In this document: positions 30,687 to 41,486 of the stretch, one piece after another | How the letters are laid out: the number at the start of each line of letters is the position of its first letter | How positions within the stretch are numbered: position 1 is the stretch's first letter | Source of the DNA: Burkholderia ubonensis | GTDB taxonomy: Bacteria > Pseudomonadota > Gammaproteobacteria > Burkholderiales > Burkholderiaceae | Assembly: GCF_902833085.1 (NCBI RefSeq) | Contig: NZ_CADFEB010000004.1 | Coordinates: 186,001 to 250,000, forward strand | Direction: 5' to 3' | DNA length: 64,000 nucleotides | Made by a program: the position numbers and the translations under genes | Notes under the pieces: model-generated | Told to the model about the DNA's origin: nothing | Databases searched by the model: none | Seen by the model: only the letters and a program-made list of their open reading frames with translations

Positions 30687-31970
30687 ATGACGATCGTGCA
30701 ACAGGAGCGTCCGGCCGCGTCGCCGTACCGCTTCGAGCGGGAGGTGACGTCCGGCTTCGAGCGTCTTGCGACGCAGCATCACGACCTGACGCTCACGAGC
30801 GTGTTCCAGCCGATTTTCAGCCTGTCGCACCAGCGGGCGGTGGGCTATGAAGCGCTGCTGCGCGCGCACGACACGCTCGACCGGCCGGTGTCGCCGCTCG
30901 ACGTGTTCGGCGACGCGGCGCGTCACGGCGAGCTGCTGCAGCTCGACCGGCTCGCGCAGGCGCTGCATCTCGAGAACTTCGCGCTGCTCGGCGCGGAGCG
31001 CGAATGGCTGTTCCTGAACGTGCATCCGGGCGTGCTGACCGATCCGTTCCAGGCCGCGGCGCTGCTCGCGAACCTGAAGCGCCTCGGGATGCCGCCGCGC
31101 CGCATCGTGCTCGAAGTGCTCGAGCAGCGCGCGGACGACCTCGAGCGGCTTGCCGACGCGATGCGGGAATTCCGCGCGCAGGGCTTCCTGCTCGCGCTCG
31201 ACGATTTCGGCGCGGGCCATTCGAACCTCGAGCGGATCTGGCAGCTGAATCCGGACATCGTGAAGCTCGACCGCATCATGCTGTCGCACGCGGCGCACCG
31301 CACCGGGCTCACCGCGATCCTGCACGGTCTCGTCACGCTGCTGCACGAGGCCGGCAAGCTGGTGCTGGTCGAAGGGATCGAGACCGAGCACGAAGCGCAG
31401 ATCGCGCTGTCGTGCGAGGCCGATTTCGTGCAGGGCTATTTCTTCGGCCGGCCGGCGCCGGGGTTGCCCGACAGCGCGGCCGCGACCGCGTGCATCGGCG
31501 AGCTGACCGAGCGCTTTCGCCTGCAGACCGACGCACGCGAGCGGCGCGAGGCGCAGCGGCTCGCGCCGTACCTGCGCGCGTTCGAGCGCGCGGCCGAGCG
31601 CCTGGCGGCCGGCGAGCCGCTCGACGAGGTGTGCTGGAATTTCCTCGCGCTCGACGGCGCGGCGCGCTGCTTCCTGCTCGACGCGCAAGGCCGGCAGGCG
31701 GGCCGCAACGTCGTGCTGCGCGCCGATCGCGCAACCCGCGAGACGCGCTTTCTGCCGCTCGCGGACGCGCAGGGCGCGAACTGGCTGCGCCGGCCGTACT
31801 TTCGCACGGCGATTGCCGAGCCGGGCCGCGTGCAGGTGACGCGGCCGTACCTGTCGATCAACGAGGCGCAGCCGTGCGTGACGCTGTCGGTCGCGATCCG
31901 CGTGGGCGACGCGCTGCGCGTGCTGTGCGGGGATCTCGACTGGGGGGATGACGGGGCCGTCGCAGGGTAG
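30687..31970 (+). CDS. EAL-domain cyclic-di-GMP phosphodiesterase with C-terminal sensory domain
   Basis: In this 427-residue protein the EAL domain covers about residues 35-255. The catalytic set is intact: Glu55 (YEALLR), Asn111, Glu143, Asp172-Asp173 (LDDFGAGHSN), Lys193, Glu229 (VEGIETE) and Gln249 (VQGYFFGRP). The C-terminal part (about 275-425) resembles the PAS/Cache-like domain of YkuI-type proteins, with GRNVVLRADR and RPYLSINEAQPCVTLSVAIR. It should hydrolyse c-di-GMP to pGpG in response to an unknown ligand. There is no GGDEF domain or membrane helix. ATG 30687 follows AGGAGGAAGG. Confidence 0.92.
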   Translation: MTIVQQERPAASPYRFEREVTSGFERLATQHHDLTLTSVFQPIFSLSHQRAVGYEALLRAHDTLDRPVSPLDVFGDAARHGELLQLDRLAQALHLENFALLGAEREWLFLNVHPGVLTDPFQAAALLANLKRLGMPPRRIVLEVLEQRADDLERLADAMREFRAQGFLLALDDFGAGHSNLERIWQLNPDIVKLDRIMLSHAAHRTGLTAILHGLVTLLHEAGKLVLVEGIETEHEAQIALSCEADFVQGYFFGRPAPGLPDSAAATACIGELTERFRLQTDARERREAQRLAPYLRAFERAAERLAAGEPLDEVCWNFLALDGAARCFLLDAQGRQAGRNVVLRADRATRETRFLPLADAQGANWLRRPYFRTAIAEPGRVQVTRPYLSINEAQPCVTLSVAIRVGDALRVLCGDLDWGDDGAVAG

Positions 31971-32156
31971 GGCGTTGCGCTCCGCGCGGGCCGTTCCGTG
32001 ACGCGTCGTCCCGGTGTCACGCGCGTCCCGTTCCGACGGCAGTTTGCCTGGCGGCCGCCCGCGCACGCGCTGCCGAGCGGCATGCCCGGTGAACTGGCGG
32101 CGGTCGCGCCGCTCGGCTAGGATGCACGAATCGTCATACCGATTCGCGAGCCGCCG

Positions 32157-32885
32157 ATGATCCGAACCGCTGCCTCTTCCGTCCTGCTCGAAGTGATCGC
32201 CACGACCGTCGGCGATGCGAAGGTCGCCGCCCGCGCGGGCGCCGACCGTCTCGAACTCGTCACCGCGATCGGCGAGGGCGGGCTGACGCCGAGCGTCGGC
32301 CTGATCGAGGCCGTCGTCGCCGCGGTGCCGATTCCCGTCAACGTGATCGTGCGGCCGCACAGCCGGTCGTTCGTCTACGACGCCGACGATCTCCGGGTGA
32401 TCGAGCGCGACGTGCGCGCGGCGGTGGCGGCCGGTGCGAACGGCGTCGTGTTCGGCGCGCTCGACGCGCGCGGCGACATCGATCTCGGCGCGCTCGCGCG
32501 CATCGCCGGCGCCGCCGACGGCCGCGCGCTCACGTTCCATCGCGCGTTCGACGTCGCGCGCGACCTCAACGCCGCATTCGACGCGCTGCTGCGCGTGCCG
32601 GCCGTCACGTCGGTGCTGACCTCGGGCGGCCATCCGTCGGTGCTCGACGCGGCCGCGACGATCGCGCGGATGGTGCGGCGCGCCGAGGGCACGTCGTGCA
32701 CGGTGCTGGCCGGCTCGGGGCTGACCGCCGACGCGGTCGGCGACTTCGTCAGAACGACCGGCGTGCGCGCGGTGCATTTCGGCTCGGGCGTGCGCCCGCG
32801 CGGCGAGGTGCTCGCGCCCGTCGACGAGCGGCTCGTCGCGAAGGTGCGCGCGGTGCTGGACGGGAGCGAGAAAGCCGCGCGCTGA
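32157..32885 (+). CDS. cutC: CutC copper-homeostasis family protein
   Basis: This 242-residue TIM-barrel protein begins with VLLEVIATTVGDAKVAARAGADRLEL and has the family segments GLTPSVGLIE, VIVRPHSRSFVY and TFHRAFDVARD. CutC was linked to copper tolerance in Escherichia coli, but its enzymatic role is unsettled; it is often listed as a PF03932 copper-homeostasis or putative aldolase protein. It stands alone between the EAL gene and the biotin operon. A terminator separates it from convergent bioB. Confidence 0.9.
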   Translation: MIRTAASSVLLEVIATTVGDAKVAARAGADRLELVTAIGEGGLTPSVGLIEAVVAAVPIPVNVIVRPHSRSFVYDADDLRVIERDVRAAVAAGANGVVFGALDARGDIDLGALARIAGAADGRALTFHRAFDVARDLNAAFDALLRVPAVTSVLTSGGHPSVLDAAATIARMVRRAEGTSCTVLAGSGLTADAVGDFVRTTGVRAVHFGSGVRPRGEVLAPVDERLVAKVRAVLDGSEKAAR

Positions 32886-32888
32886 ACG

Positions 32889-32915
32889 AAAAAAAGCCGG
32901 GGCATGCCCCGGCTT
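32889..32915 (-). terminator. Terminator of the biotin operon
   Basis: AAGCCGGGG/CCCCGGCTT with a CAT loop is a perfect stem. On the minus strand it is followed by seven T, so it ends transcription coming from bioB; it also faces cutC from the other side. Confidence 0.82.
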
Positions 32916-32949
32916 CCGCATTGCGCGGCGCTCGCCGCTTATGCGTCCA

Positions 32950-33969
32950 TTAAGCGTCCGTGCCGAGCGCGTCCGCCTGGCTCGCGCGAATCCCGAGGCG
33001 CTCGAACAGCGCGCGATCGCGCTGGGTCTGCGGGTTGCTGGTGGTCAGCAGCTGGTCGCCGTAGAACATCGAGTTCGCGCCCGCGAGGAAGCACATCGCC
33101 TGCAGCCCGTCGTCGAGCTGCTCGCGGCCGGCCGACAGCCGCACCACGGCCTTCGGCATCGTGATCCGCGCGACCGCGATCGTGCGGACGAACTCGAACG
33201 GGTCGAGCGCCGCGGTGCCTTCGAGCGGCGTGCCCTCGATCGCGACCAGGTTGTTGATCGGCACCGAATCCGGATACGGGTTCAGGTTCGCGAGCTGCGT
33301 GATCAGGCCCGCACGCTCGCGGCGCGACTCGCCCATCCCGATGATGCCGCCGCAGCACACGTTGATGCCCGCGTCGCGCACGCGGTCGAGCGTGTCGAGG
33401 CGATCCTGGTAGGTGCGCGTCGAGATGATCTGGCCGTAGAACTCCGGCGACGTGTCGAGGTTGTGGTTGTAGTAGTCGAGGCCCGCGTCGGCGAGCTCCT
33501 TCGCCTGCTCGTCCTCGAGCATGCCGAGCGTCATGCAGGTCTCGAGCCCCATCTCCTTCACGCCGCGCACCATCTCGGTCAGCGCCGGCATGTGACGTTC
33601 CTTCGGGTTGCGCCACGCGGCGCCCATGCAGAAGCGGCTCGCGCCGTTCGCCTTCGCGGCGCGCGCCGCGTCGAGCACCGCGTCGACGTCCATCAGCTTC
33701 TCGGCCTTCAGGCCCGTGTCGTGATGCGACGACTGCGAGCAGTAGCCGCAATCCTCCTCGCAGCCGCCCGTCTTGATCGACAGCAGCGTCGACAGCTGCA
33801 CCGCGTTCGCGTCGAAGTGCTCGCGGTGCACCTGCTGCGCGCGGAACATCAGGTCGTTGAACGGCAGCTCGAACAGCGCGACGACGTCGGCGACGCGCCA
33901 GCGCTGCGCGGCCGGAGCGGCCACCGGGATTGCGTCGGGTTGCACTGCGGCAGTCTGGGCTTGGGTCAT
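32950..33969 (-). CDS. bioB: Biotin synthase
   Basis: This 339-residue radical-SAM enzyme has the motif [10 protein letters not shown] (Cx3Cx2C; 4Fe-4S). Further conserved parts are the ligands of the auxiliary 2Fe-2S cluster (Cys in [16 protein letters not shown] and [12 protein letters not shown]) and [13 protein letters not shown]. It inserts sulfur into dethiobiotin to form biotin, the last step of the pathway. It is the final gene of the leftward operon bioA-bioF-bioD-bioB, 34 bp after bioD. The N-terminal 20 residues are a low-complexity extension relative to E. coli BioB. Confidence 0.97.
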   Translation of the reverse strand: MTQAQTAAVQPDAIPVAAPAAQRWRVADVVALFELPFNDLMFRAQQVHREHFDANAVQLSTLLSIKTGGCEEDCGYCSQSSHHDTGLKAEKLMDVDAVLDAARAAKANGASRFCMGAAWRNPKERHMPALTEMVRGVKEMGLETCMTLGMLEDEQAKELADAGLDYYNHNLDTSPEFYGQIISTRTYQDRLDTLDRVRDAGINVCCGGIIGMGESRRERAGLITQLANLNPYPDSVPINNLVAIEGTPLEGTAALDPFEFVRTIAVARITMPKAVVRLSAGREQLDDGLQAMCFLAGANSMFYGDQLLTTSNPQTQRDRALFERLGIRASQADALGTDA

Positions 33970-34003
33970 ATCGTTGTTCCTGAGTGCGGGGAAATGGAGT
34001 GAT

Positions 34004-34723
34004 TCAATGCTGCGCGGCGCGCAGCGTGTCGATGAGCGCGGCGACGTCGAGCGTCGCCGCGGCGGATTCGGGGGCGGCCGGCGCCAGGTGCGGAATGCGG
34101 CCGATCAGCGGCGCGCCGTGCTCGCGGGCGAGCCAGTCGCGCAGCGTCGCGACGTTCTCGTCCTGGAACGACATCGCCGGATCGACGTGGTTCGCGACCC
34201 AGCCGGCGAGCGTGAGCCCGCGCTGGCGAATCGCGTCGGCGGTCAACAGCGCGTGGCTGATGCAGCCGAGCCGCACGCCGACGACGAGCACGACCGGCAC
34301 GCCGAGCGCGACCGCGAGGTCGGCCATGTCGCGCGTGCCGGTGAGCGGCACGCGGAAACCGCCGGCGCCCTCGACCACGACGACGTCCGCGCGCGTCAGC
34401 GCTTCGCGATGGCACGCGACGATCGTGTCGAGGTCGAGCGTCACGCCTTCCTGCGCGGCGGCGAGGTGGGGGGCTGCCGGCGCCTTCAGCAGGAACGGCG
34501 TGCGCAGCTCGGGCGGCAGTACGACGTTCGCGGCCGCGTCGAGCTGGTCGGCGTCCTCGTTGCGCCACACGCCGTCCTGCTCGTACGCGCCGGCCGCGAC
34601 CGGTTTCAGCGCGGCCGCGCGCAGGCCCATCCGTGCGAAGCCGTGCAGCAGCGCGGCGGACACGAAGGTCTTGCCGATCTCGGTGTCGGTGCCGGTGACG
34701 AACAGCGACAGCGGCGCGCTCAT
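34004..34723 (-). CDS. bioD: Dethiobiotin synthetase
   Basis: This 239-residue enzyme begins [21 protein letters not shown], the P-loop-like GTDTxxGKT motif of BioD. It has KPVAAGAYE for substrate binding and [13 protein letters not shown] with the conserved Glu. It carboxylates 7,8-diaminopelargonic acid with ATP to close the ureido ring. The start at 34723 overlaps the bioF stop by ATGA, so the two are translationally coupled. Confidence 0.95.
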   Translation of the reverse strand: MSAPLSLFVTGTDTEIGKTFVSAALLHGFARMGLRAAALKPVAAGAYEQDGVWRNEDADQLDAAANVVLPPELRTPFLLKAPAAPHLAAAQEGVTLDLDTIVACHREALTRADVVVVEGAGGFRVPLTGTRDMADLAVALGVPVVLVVGVRLGCISHALLTADAIRQRGLTLAGWVANHVDPAMSFQDENVATLRDWLAREHGAPLIGRIPHLAPAAPESAAATLDVAALIDTLRAAQH

Positions 34724-35937
34724 GCGGCTTCCCGCCGGTTCGCTTCGACGGCGGCCGCCGCCTCGTCGCTGGCGGCGATCAGCGCCGCTTCGAGCCGCGC
34801 GAGATCGTCGAACGAATGCGCGGCCGACAGCGAGATGCGCAGCCGCGACGTGCCGGCCGGCACGGTCGGCGGCCGGATCGCGGGCACCCACAGGCCGTGC
34901 GCGTCGAGCGCGCGCATCGCGGTGAGGGTTGCGTCGTTGCTGCCGATCACGAGCGGCTGCACGGCCGTGTGCGAATCGACCGGCTGCCAGCGCGTGCTGC
35001 GCAGCAGCGTGCGGGTGCGCTCGATCAGCGCGGCGAGATGCGCGCGCCGCGCGTCGCCTTCGTCGCCGGCGATCACCTTCAGGCTCGCCGACACCGCATG
35101 CGCGACCGCGGGCGGCGCGGCCGTCGTGAAGATGTAGCTGCGCGCGCGCTGGATCATCCATTCGATCACCGTCTCGTGCGCGATGACGAACGCGCCCGCG
35201 ACGCCGGCCGCCTTGCCGAGCGTGCCGACGTAGACGAGGTTCGGCGAGCGCAGGGCCGCGGCCGCGAGCGCGCCGCGCCCTTGCGGGCCGAGCACGCCGA
35301 AGCCGTGCGCGTCGTCGACGACGAGCCACGCGCCGTGCCGTTCCGCCAGCGCGACGAGCTCGGGCAGCGGCGCGAGGTCGCCGTCCATGCTGAACACGGT
35401 GTCGCTGACGATCAGCTTGGTCTGCGCATCGGACGCTTCGAGCAGCGCGGCGAGCGCGGCCGTGTCCGCGTGCGGGTAGACCTGCACGTGCGCGCGCGAC
35501 AGGCGCATCCCGTCGATCAGCGACGCATGGTTCAGCGCGTCGGAGAAGATCGTTGCGTCCTTGCCCGACAGCGCGGTCATCGCGGCGAGGTTCGCCATGT
35601 AGCCGGTGCTGAAGTACAGCGCGCGCGGTGCATCGGAGAAACCGCCGGAAAAGCCGGCCAGCTCGTCCTCGAGCCGCGCGTGCGCGCGCGAGTGGCCGCC
35701 GAGCAGGTGCGAGCCGCCGCTGCCGGAGCCGTAGCGCTGCGCGCCTTCGCCGAATGCGGCGACGAGCGCCGGATGCGCGGCGAGGCCGAGGTAGTCGTTG
35801 CTCGCGAAACCGATGATCGTGCGGCCGTCGACGCTCATGTGCGCGTCGCACGCGGTGTCCGCGGTGCGGCGCACGCGGCGCAGGCCTTGTGCGTCGAGTT
35901 CGGCGAGGCCGCGCTGCAGGGTGTCGAGCAGGGTCAT
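34720..35937 (-). CDS. bioF: 8-amino-7-oxononanoate synthase
   Basis: This 405-residue PLP-dependent alpha-oxoamine synthase has the glycine-rich [21 protein letters not shown], the PLP-contacting [11 protein letters not shown], and the Schiff-base Lys in [13 protein letters not shown]. It condenses pimeloyl-ACP/CoA with L-alanine. ATGA overlaps with bioA upstream and bioD downstream show tight coupling. It is slightly longer than E. coli BioF (384 aa), mainly at the C-terminus. Confidence 0.95.
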   Translation of the reverse strand: MTLLDTLQRGLAELDAQGLRRVRRTADTACDAHMSVDGRTIIGFASNDYLGLAAHPALVAAFGEGAQRYGSGSGGSHLLGGHSRAHARLEDELAGFSGGFSDAPRALYFSTGYMANLAAMTALSGKDATIFSDALNHASLIDGMRLSRAHVQVYPHADTAALAALLEASDAQTKLIVSDTVFSMDGDLAPLPELVALAERHGAWLVVDDAHGFGVLGPQGRGALAAAALRSPNLVYVGTLGKAAGVAGAFVIAHETVIEWMIQRARSYIFTTAAPPAVAHAVSASLKVIAGDEGDARRAHLAALIERTRTLLRSTRWQPVDSHTAVQPLVIGSNDATLTAMRALDAHGLWVPAIRPPTVPAGTSRLRISLSAAHSFDDLARLEAALIAASDEAAAAVEANRREAA

Positions 35938-37280
35938 CGAGTGATCTCCGCGAGGGTGGCGTCGAGCGTGTCGCGCGTGCGCTGCGCGAGCCACGCGATG
36001 TCGTCGTCGCTCACCACGTACGGCGGCATCAGGTAGACGGTCGTGCCGATCGGGCGCAGCAGCAGCTCGCGTTCGAGCGCGCGCTCGAAGAAGCGCCGCG
36101 AGAAGCCGCGCGCCGCATCGCCGTCGAGCGCGACGTCGAACGCGAACAGCGTGCCGCGCTCGCGCAGGTGGCGTACTTGTGGATGCGCGGCGAGCGGCGC
36201 GAGCGCGTCGCGCAGCGCGGCGGAATTGCGTGCGTTGCGCGCGAGCACGTCGTCGCGCGCGAACAGGTCGAGCGTCGCGAGCGCTGCGCGGCACGCGAGC
36301 GGATTGCCGGTGTACGAATGCGAGTGCAGGAAGCCGCGCGTCGTGTCGTCGTGGTAGAACGCCGCGAAGATCTCGTCGCGCGACAGCACCAGCGACAGCG
36401 GCAGGTAGCCGCCGCTGATGCCTTTCGACAGGCACAGGAAATCGGGCCACACGCCGGCCTGCTCGCATGCGAAGAAGGTGCCGGTGCGCCCGCAGCCGAC
36501 CGCGATCTCGTCGGCGATCAGGTGCACGCCGAATTCGTCGCACAGCGCGCGCAGCCCGCGCACGTACGACGGATCGTGCATCGCCATGCCGGCCGCGCAC
36601 TGCACGAGCGGCTCGACGATCAGCGCGGCGATCCTGCCGTCGCGCTCGACGAACAGGCGCCGCACGTCGGCGAGCGCGCGGCCCGCGACGTCGGCGGCCG
36701 TCTCGCCCGGCTGCGCGAGCCGCGCGTCGGGCGACGCGACGACGTGCGCGTGGCGGATCAGCGGATCGTACGCATCCTTGAACAGCGCGACGTCGGTGAC
36801 GGCGAGCGCGCCGATCGTCTCGCCGTGATAGCTGTTCGCGACGCAGACGAATTCCTGCTTGCCGGCGTGGCCGCGATTGCGCCACGCGTGGAAGCTCATC
36901 TTCAGCGCGATCTCGACCGCGGATGCGCCGTCCGACGCGAAGAACGCATGGCCGAGCGTGTGCTGCGTGAGCGCGGAAAGCCGCTCGGCGAGCTCGATCG
37001 CGGGTTCGTGCGTGCAGCCCGCGAGCATCGCGTGCTCGAGCGTGTCGAGCTGGTCCTTCAGCGCGGCGTTGATGTCCGGGTTCGCATGGCCGAACAGGTT
37101 GACCCACCACGAGCTGATCGCGTCGAAATAGCGGCGGCCGTCGCGGTCGTACAGCCACAGGCCCGCGCCGCGCGCGACGGGAATGAGCGGCAGCCGCTCG
37201 TGGTGCTTCATCTGGGTGCAGGGGTGCCAGACCGCGCGCAGGCTGCGCGCGACCCAGTCGTCGGTCGCTTGCGTACTCAA
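35934..37280 (-). CDS. bioA: Adenosylmethionine-8-amino-7-oxononanoate aminotransferase
   Basis: This class III PLP aminotransferase carries [39 protein letters not shown], the PLP Asp in [14 protein letters not shown] and the Lys in [12 protein letters not shown]. It transfers the amino group of SAM to 7-keto-8-aminopelargonate. I propose a TTG start at 37280 (448 aa). GGAG lies at correct spacing before it and the family N-terminus begins there. ATG codons in frame at 37379 and 37355 would add an arginine-rich stretch of about 30 residues without family similarity. It is the first gene of the biotin operon. Confidence 0.93.
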   Translation of the reverse strand: MSTQATDDWVARSLRAVWHPCTQMKHHERLPLIPVARGAGLWLYDRDGRRYFDAISSWWVNLFGHANPDINAALKDQLDTLEHAMLAGCTHEPAIELAERLSALTQHTLGHAFFASDGASAVEIALKMSFHAWRNRGHAGKQEFVCVANSYHGETIGALAVTDVALFKDAYDPLIRHAHVVASPDARLAQPGETAADVAGRALADVRRLFVERDGRIAALIVEPLVQCAAGMAMHDPSYVRGLRALCDEFGVHLIADEIAVGCGRTGTFFACEQAGVWPDFLCLSKGISGGYLPLSLVLSRDEIFAAFYHDDTTRGFLHSHSYTGNPLACRAALATLDLFARDDVLARNARNSAALRDALAPLAAHPQVRHLRERGTLFAFDVALDGDAARGFSRRFFERALERELLLRPIGTTVYLMPPYVVSDDDIAWLAQRTRDTLDATLAEITR

Positions 37281-37693
37281 AACGGCTCCGGTGAGAAACA
37301 GGCGGCGCGCGGCGTCGTGCGGGACGCGTTGCGGCCGGTAGCGGATGACGGCCATGCAAGCCGTCAGGGCGGCATGCAAAACACGAAAAACGCGCTGAGA
37401 TTAGCGTGTTCCGCGGCGCCTTGCACTACCGGTTACAAACGCCGCAAAGCCTTGACTGGCGGGAGTTCGGCGCAGATCGGGGCGGCTCGGAACGGTACGG
37501 CCCAGAAGCCCCGAAATGCGTGCAGATGACGACGTCCGAGTGACGCCCCCCAGTAGAAAAAAATCATGATCCGTCGGTCCGCAATACGCAGGAAAACGGG
37601 GAGCGAAGGCGCGCGGGCCGGTGCGCGACAGCGTCGACACGCAAGCCAACGGGCAACGAAACAGGGGATGGGGTGGGTCGGGCGAACGCGCGG
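37281..37693. other. 413-bp region upstream of bioA
   Basis: It contains the biotin-operon promoter region; a -10-like TAATCT on the minus strand lies at 37398-37403. I do not see a convincing BirA or BioR operator. The right part, downstream of the leftward hydrolase gene, has a T-tract on the minus strand (37557-37563) but no clear stem. Nothing else is recognised. Confidence 0.4.
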
Positions 37694-38953
37694 TCAGCGC
37701 GCCGCGAGCGAGCGCGCGGCTTGCGCGTCGTCGCGCTCGGCGTTGTCCGCGGTCTGCGACGTATTTGCGTTCCACACGACGCGATCATTCACCGCATACA
37801 GTCGGCACGCGCCCGCGCCTTGCTTCGCGCAGTTGTCGAGCGCGAGGGCCATCGGATCGTCGCCGCCCTCGGCCCACGACCACGCGCCTTCGGCCGACAC
37901 CGCGAACGCGCGGCTCGGATGCTGGTTCAGGAAGCGGCGATAGCCGTCGCGGCCGGCCGCGTCGATGAACGGCACCGCGTCGACCGCGTCGATCGACGCA
38001 TAGCCCGACGCCTTCGGCTCGTGCGGGTTCGCCACCGCGTAGCGCACCGCGGTCGGCAGGTTCAGCTTGGCCAGGAACGCGTTGACGGCAGGCCACCAGA
38101 CCGGCACGCCGTCGCGGTCGACGATCAGCCGGTGCGCGTCGTCCTTGTAGCGGCCGAAATCGACGAACTGCGCGCGGGTGCCGTGCGACGCGTACGCGTC
38201 GTGCATCTGCGCGACGAGCGCGGGCGTCCACACGGAGTCGTTGTCGCCGTAGAGCCACAGCGACTGCACCGCGGTATGCGCGCCGTACTGGTCGAACGCG
38301 CTGACGAGATTGCGCTGCCAGCCGTCGCACAGGTCCTGGCGCAGCCCGCCGGAGAAATTGATGATGCCGCGCACGCCGGCCGCCGCTTCGGTGCCGTAGG
38401 CGATCGATGCGAGCCCGCCGTGCGACGTGCCGGCGACGACGATGTGCGACGCATCGACGTACGGCTCGCGCGACATGTAGCGGATCGTCGCGTCGACGTC
38501 GGCCGCCTGCGCGAGCCCGTTCTTCGCGACGTTGCAGCCTTCCTGCTGATAGGTGCCGCCGGAGCCGGCGAAGCCCTGACGGTTCGGCGCGATCACCGCA
38601 TAGCCGCGGCGCACGAATTCGCGCGCGAACGCGATCGGGCGGCTGCGCGGCTGCTGATGGAGGTCGCCGGGATTCTTGCCGTGGTTGAACACGACGAGCG
38701 GGAACGGGCCGGGGCCGTCCGGCTTGAACAGCGTGGCTTCGAGCGTGACGGCGCCGGACGCGTCGGCCGGGATGCGGATGATCCGTTCGTTCAGGTCGGC
38801 GGCGACCTGGGGCAGGCCCGAATCGCCGTAGTCGAAGCGTTCGGCGCGGGCGAGCGGCCCGCTCGAGGCGCCGGCGTTCGGCAGCGTGTCGGCCAGCGCG
38901 GCCGACAGCGCGCAGGCTGCCATCCATCCCACCAGTACCTTGCTGAACGCCAT
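37694..38953 (-). CDS. Exported alpha/beta hydrolase (dienelactone-hydrolase-like)
   Basis: The 419-residue protein has a signal peptide (about residues 1-21, ending SAALA). Its hydrolase core has VVFNHGKNPG at the oxyanion hole, the nucleophile GTSHGG (Ser near 177), Asp in WLYGDNDSVW and His in DDAHRL. A C-terminal tail (about 350-419) contains two Cys (DNCAKQGAGACRLYAVNDRVVW) that may form a disulfide, fitting periplasmic location. That tail resembles small repeats found in other exported Burkholderia proteins. Ester substrate unknown. It is monocistronic in appearance. Confidence 0.85.
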   Translation of the reverse strand: MAFSKVLVGWMAACALSAALADTLPNAGASSGPLARAERFDYGDSGLPQVAADLNERIIRIPADASGAVTLEATLFKPDGPGPFPLVVFNHGKNPGDLHQQPRSRPIAFAREFVRRGYAVIAPNRQGFAGSGGTYQQEGCNVAKNGLAQAADVDATIRYMSREPYVDASHIVVAGTSHGGLASIAYGTEAAAGVRGIINFSGGLRQDLCDGWQRNLVSAFDQYGAHTAVQSLWLYGDNDSVWTPALVAQMHDAYASHGTRAQFVDFGRYKDDAHRLIVDRDGVPVWWPAVNAFLAKLNLPTAVRYAVANPHEPKASGYASIDAVDAVPFIDAAGRDGYRRFLNQHPSRAFAVSAEGAWSWAEGGDDPMALALDNCAKQGAGACRLYAVNDRVVWNANTSQTADNAERDDAQAARSLAAR

Positions 38954-39059
38954 TCGTAAGCCCTGCCGTGCGACTGACCAAACCGAGGCTCATCGTAGCC
39001 TGACAATTTTGGGTTGTGCAATGCAGGAATTACCCGGCGTCTGACACAGCAAGTATTTG

Positions 39060-39497
39060 TCAGCGCTCGCTTACATCGCCGTCAACGTAGCGCCAGAAAC
39101 CCTGCTCGTCGCGCTCGAAGCGGCTCGTCTCATGGAGCCGGTACGCGCGCCCGCCGACCTTGTAGCGGGCCACGAACTCGACCTCCGCGTGCCGTTCGTC
39201 GAGCGGCGCGTGGCGTTTGACCGCGAGGCCGAGCCAGCGCGGCGCGTCCGGCGCAGCGGGGTCGGCATCCAGATCGGCGGGGCAGGTGCGGGCGGCCCAC
39301 GTTGCGCGCAGGTAGTCGGTCGCGCCGAGCACGTACGCGCTGTACCGCGAACGCATCAATTCGAGCGCGGTCGGCGCGGCCTCGCCGCCGTCGATGAAGC
39401 GGCCGCAGCACGCGGCGTAGCGGGGTGCCGGCGCGCGGCCGGCGGGAAGCGGGGACGCGCCGCCGCACGGGCACGCGTCGGGTCGGGACAGAATCAT
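39060..39497 (-). CDS. YchJ-family (UPF0225) zinc-binding protein
   Basis: This 145-residue protein begins with the cysteine motif ACPCGG...YAACCGRFIDGG, like the SEC-C zinc knuckle of YchJ proteins. The NTF2-like domain follows (LMRSRYSAYVLGATDYLRATW) and the tail shows VEFVARYKVGGRAYRLHETSRF. The biochemical role is not established. It ends the leftward gene series from aceK, 36 bp after the SDR gene. Confidence 0.88.
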   Translation of the reverse strand: MILSRPDACPCGGASPLPAGRAPAPRYAACCGRFIDGGEAAPTALELMRSRYSAYVLGATDYLRATWAARTCPADLDADPAAPDAPRWLGLAVKRHAPLDERHAEVEFVARYKVGGRAYRLHETSRFERDEQGFWRYVDGDVSER

Positions 39498-39533
39498 GCG
39501 TAACGGGAATTAACGACGTGAGGTTGTGATCGG

Positions 39534-40211
<678 letters not shown>

Positions 40212-40244
40212 GTACGCCGCTCCTTGGCAGTGGGTGCCGTTTGG

Positions 40245-41450
40245 TCAGAGGAGTTCGATGCCCATCGCGGTCGCCTCGCCGCCGCCGATGCACAGGCTCG
40301 CGACGCCGCGCCTGCCGCGGCGCGCGCGCAGCGCGCCGATGAGCGTGACGAGGATGCGCGCGCCGGATGCGCCGATCGGGTGGCCAAGCGCGCAGGCGCC
40401 GCCGTTCACGTTGACGCGGTCGTGCGCGAGGTCGTGCTCCTTCATCGCCGCCATCGCGACGACCGCGAACGCCTCGTTGATCTCGTACAGGTCGACGTCT
40501 GCCGCGCGCCAGCCGTTGCGCTCGAACAGGCGGCGGATCGCGCCGACCGGCGCGGTCGTGAACTTCGCCGGCGCCTGCGCGAACGTCGCGTGGCCGACCA
40601 CGCGCGCGAGCGGCGCGACGCCGAGCCGCGCGGCGGTGGACGCGCGCATCATCACGAGCGCGGCCGCGCCGTCGGAGATCGACGACGCGTTCGCGGCGGT
40701 GACGGTGCCGGTCTTGCCGAACGCGGGCTTCAGCAGCGGGATCTTCGACGGATCGGCCTTGAACGGCTGCTCGTCGCGCGACACGACCCTGTCGTCATTC
40801 CCGCCCTTCTTGCCGGCCACCGTCACGGGCGCGATTTCCCAGTCGAACGAGCCGTCCTCGTTCGCGCGCTTCGCGCGCGCGAGCGACTCGATCGCGAACG
40901 CGTCCTGCGCGTCGCGCGAAAACGCGTACTCGGCCGCGCATTCGTCGGCGAACGTGCCCATCAGGCGCCCTTTGTCGTACGCGTCCTCGAGGCCGTCGAG
41001 GAACATGTGGTCGAGCACCTGGCCGTGCCCCATGCGCAGCCCGCCGCGCGCCTTCGGCAGCAGGTACGGCGCGTTGGTCATGCTTTCCATGCCGCCCGCG
41101 ACGATCACGTCGGCCGAGCCGGCCGCAAGCATGTCGTGCGCGAACATCGCCGCGCGCATGCCCGAGCCGCACATCTTGTTGATCGTCGTGCAGCCGGTCG
41201 CGAGCGGCAGGCCCGCGCCGAGCGACGCCTGGCGCGCGGGCGCCTGGCCCTGGCCTGCGGGCAGCACGCAGCCCATCAGCACTTCGTCGATCCGCTCCGG
41301 GTCGAGGCCGGCGCGCGCGAGCGCCGCGCCGATCGCGGCGCTGCCGAGCTGCGGCGCGGCGAGCGACGCGAAGTCGCCCTGGAATCCGCCGATCGGCGTG
41401 CGCGCCGCGGATGCGATGACGATCGGATCGTCGTGATCGATAGCTGACAT
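40245..41450 (-). CDS. Acetyl-CoA acetyltransferase (thiolase II)
   Basis: This 401-residue thiolase has the acyl-accepting Cys94 in TINKMCGSGMRA, the signature NVNGGACALGHPIGASGAR with the catalytic His, and the second catalytic Cys in ASLCIGGGEATAMG. It condenses two acetyl-CoA to acetoacetyl-CoA or performs the reverse in degradation. It is not next to phaB or phaC genes, so a role in ketone-body or amino-acid catabolism is as likely as PHB synthesis. It lies 36 bp after the carbonic anhydrase gene. Confidence 0.93.
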   Translation of the reverse strand: MSAIDHDDPIVIASAARTPIGGFQGDFASLAAPQLGSAAIGAALARAGLDPERIDEVLMGCVLPAGQGQAPARQASLGAGLPLATGCTTINKMCGSGMRAAMFAHDMLAAGSADVIVAGGMESMTNAPYLLPKARGGLRMGHGQVLDHMFLDGLEDAYDKGRLMGTFADECAAEYAFSRDAQDAFAIESLARAKRANEDGSFDWEIAPVTVAGKKGGNDDRVVSRDEQPFKADPSKIPLLKPAFGKTGTVTAANASSISDGAAALVMMRASTAARLGVAPLARVVGHATFAQAPAKFTTAPVGAIRRLFERNGWRAADVDLYEINEAFAVVAMAAMKEHDLAHDRVNVNGGACALGHPIGASGARILVTLIGALRARRGRRGVASLCIGGGEATAMGIELL

Positions 41451-41486
41451 GTTCGTCTCCCGTTGAACGGGGTGAGCCCCGGGCCC

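Noticed and set aside
32889..32915. Terminator for cutC
   Set aside because: The T-tract lies on the minus-strand side of the stem, so it primarily serves bioB; only a weak effect on cutC is possible.
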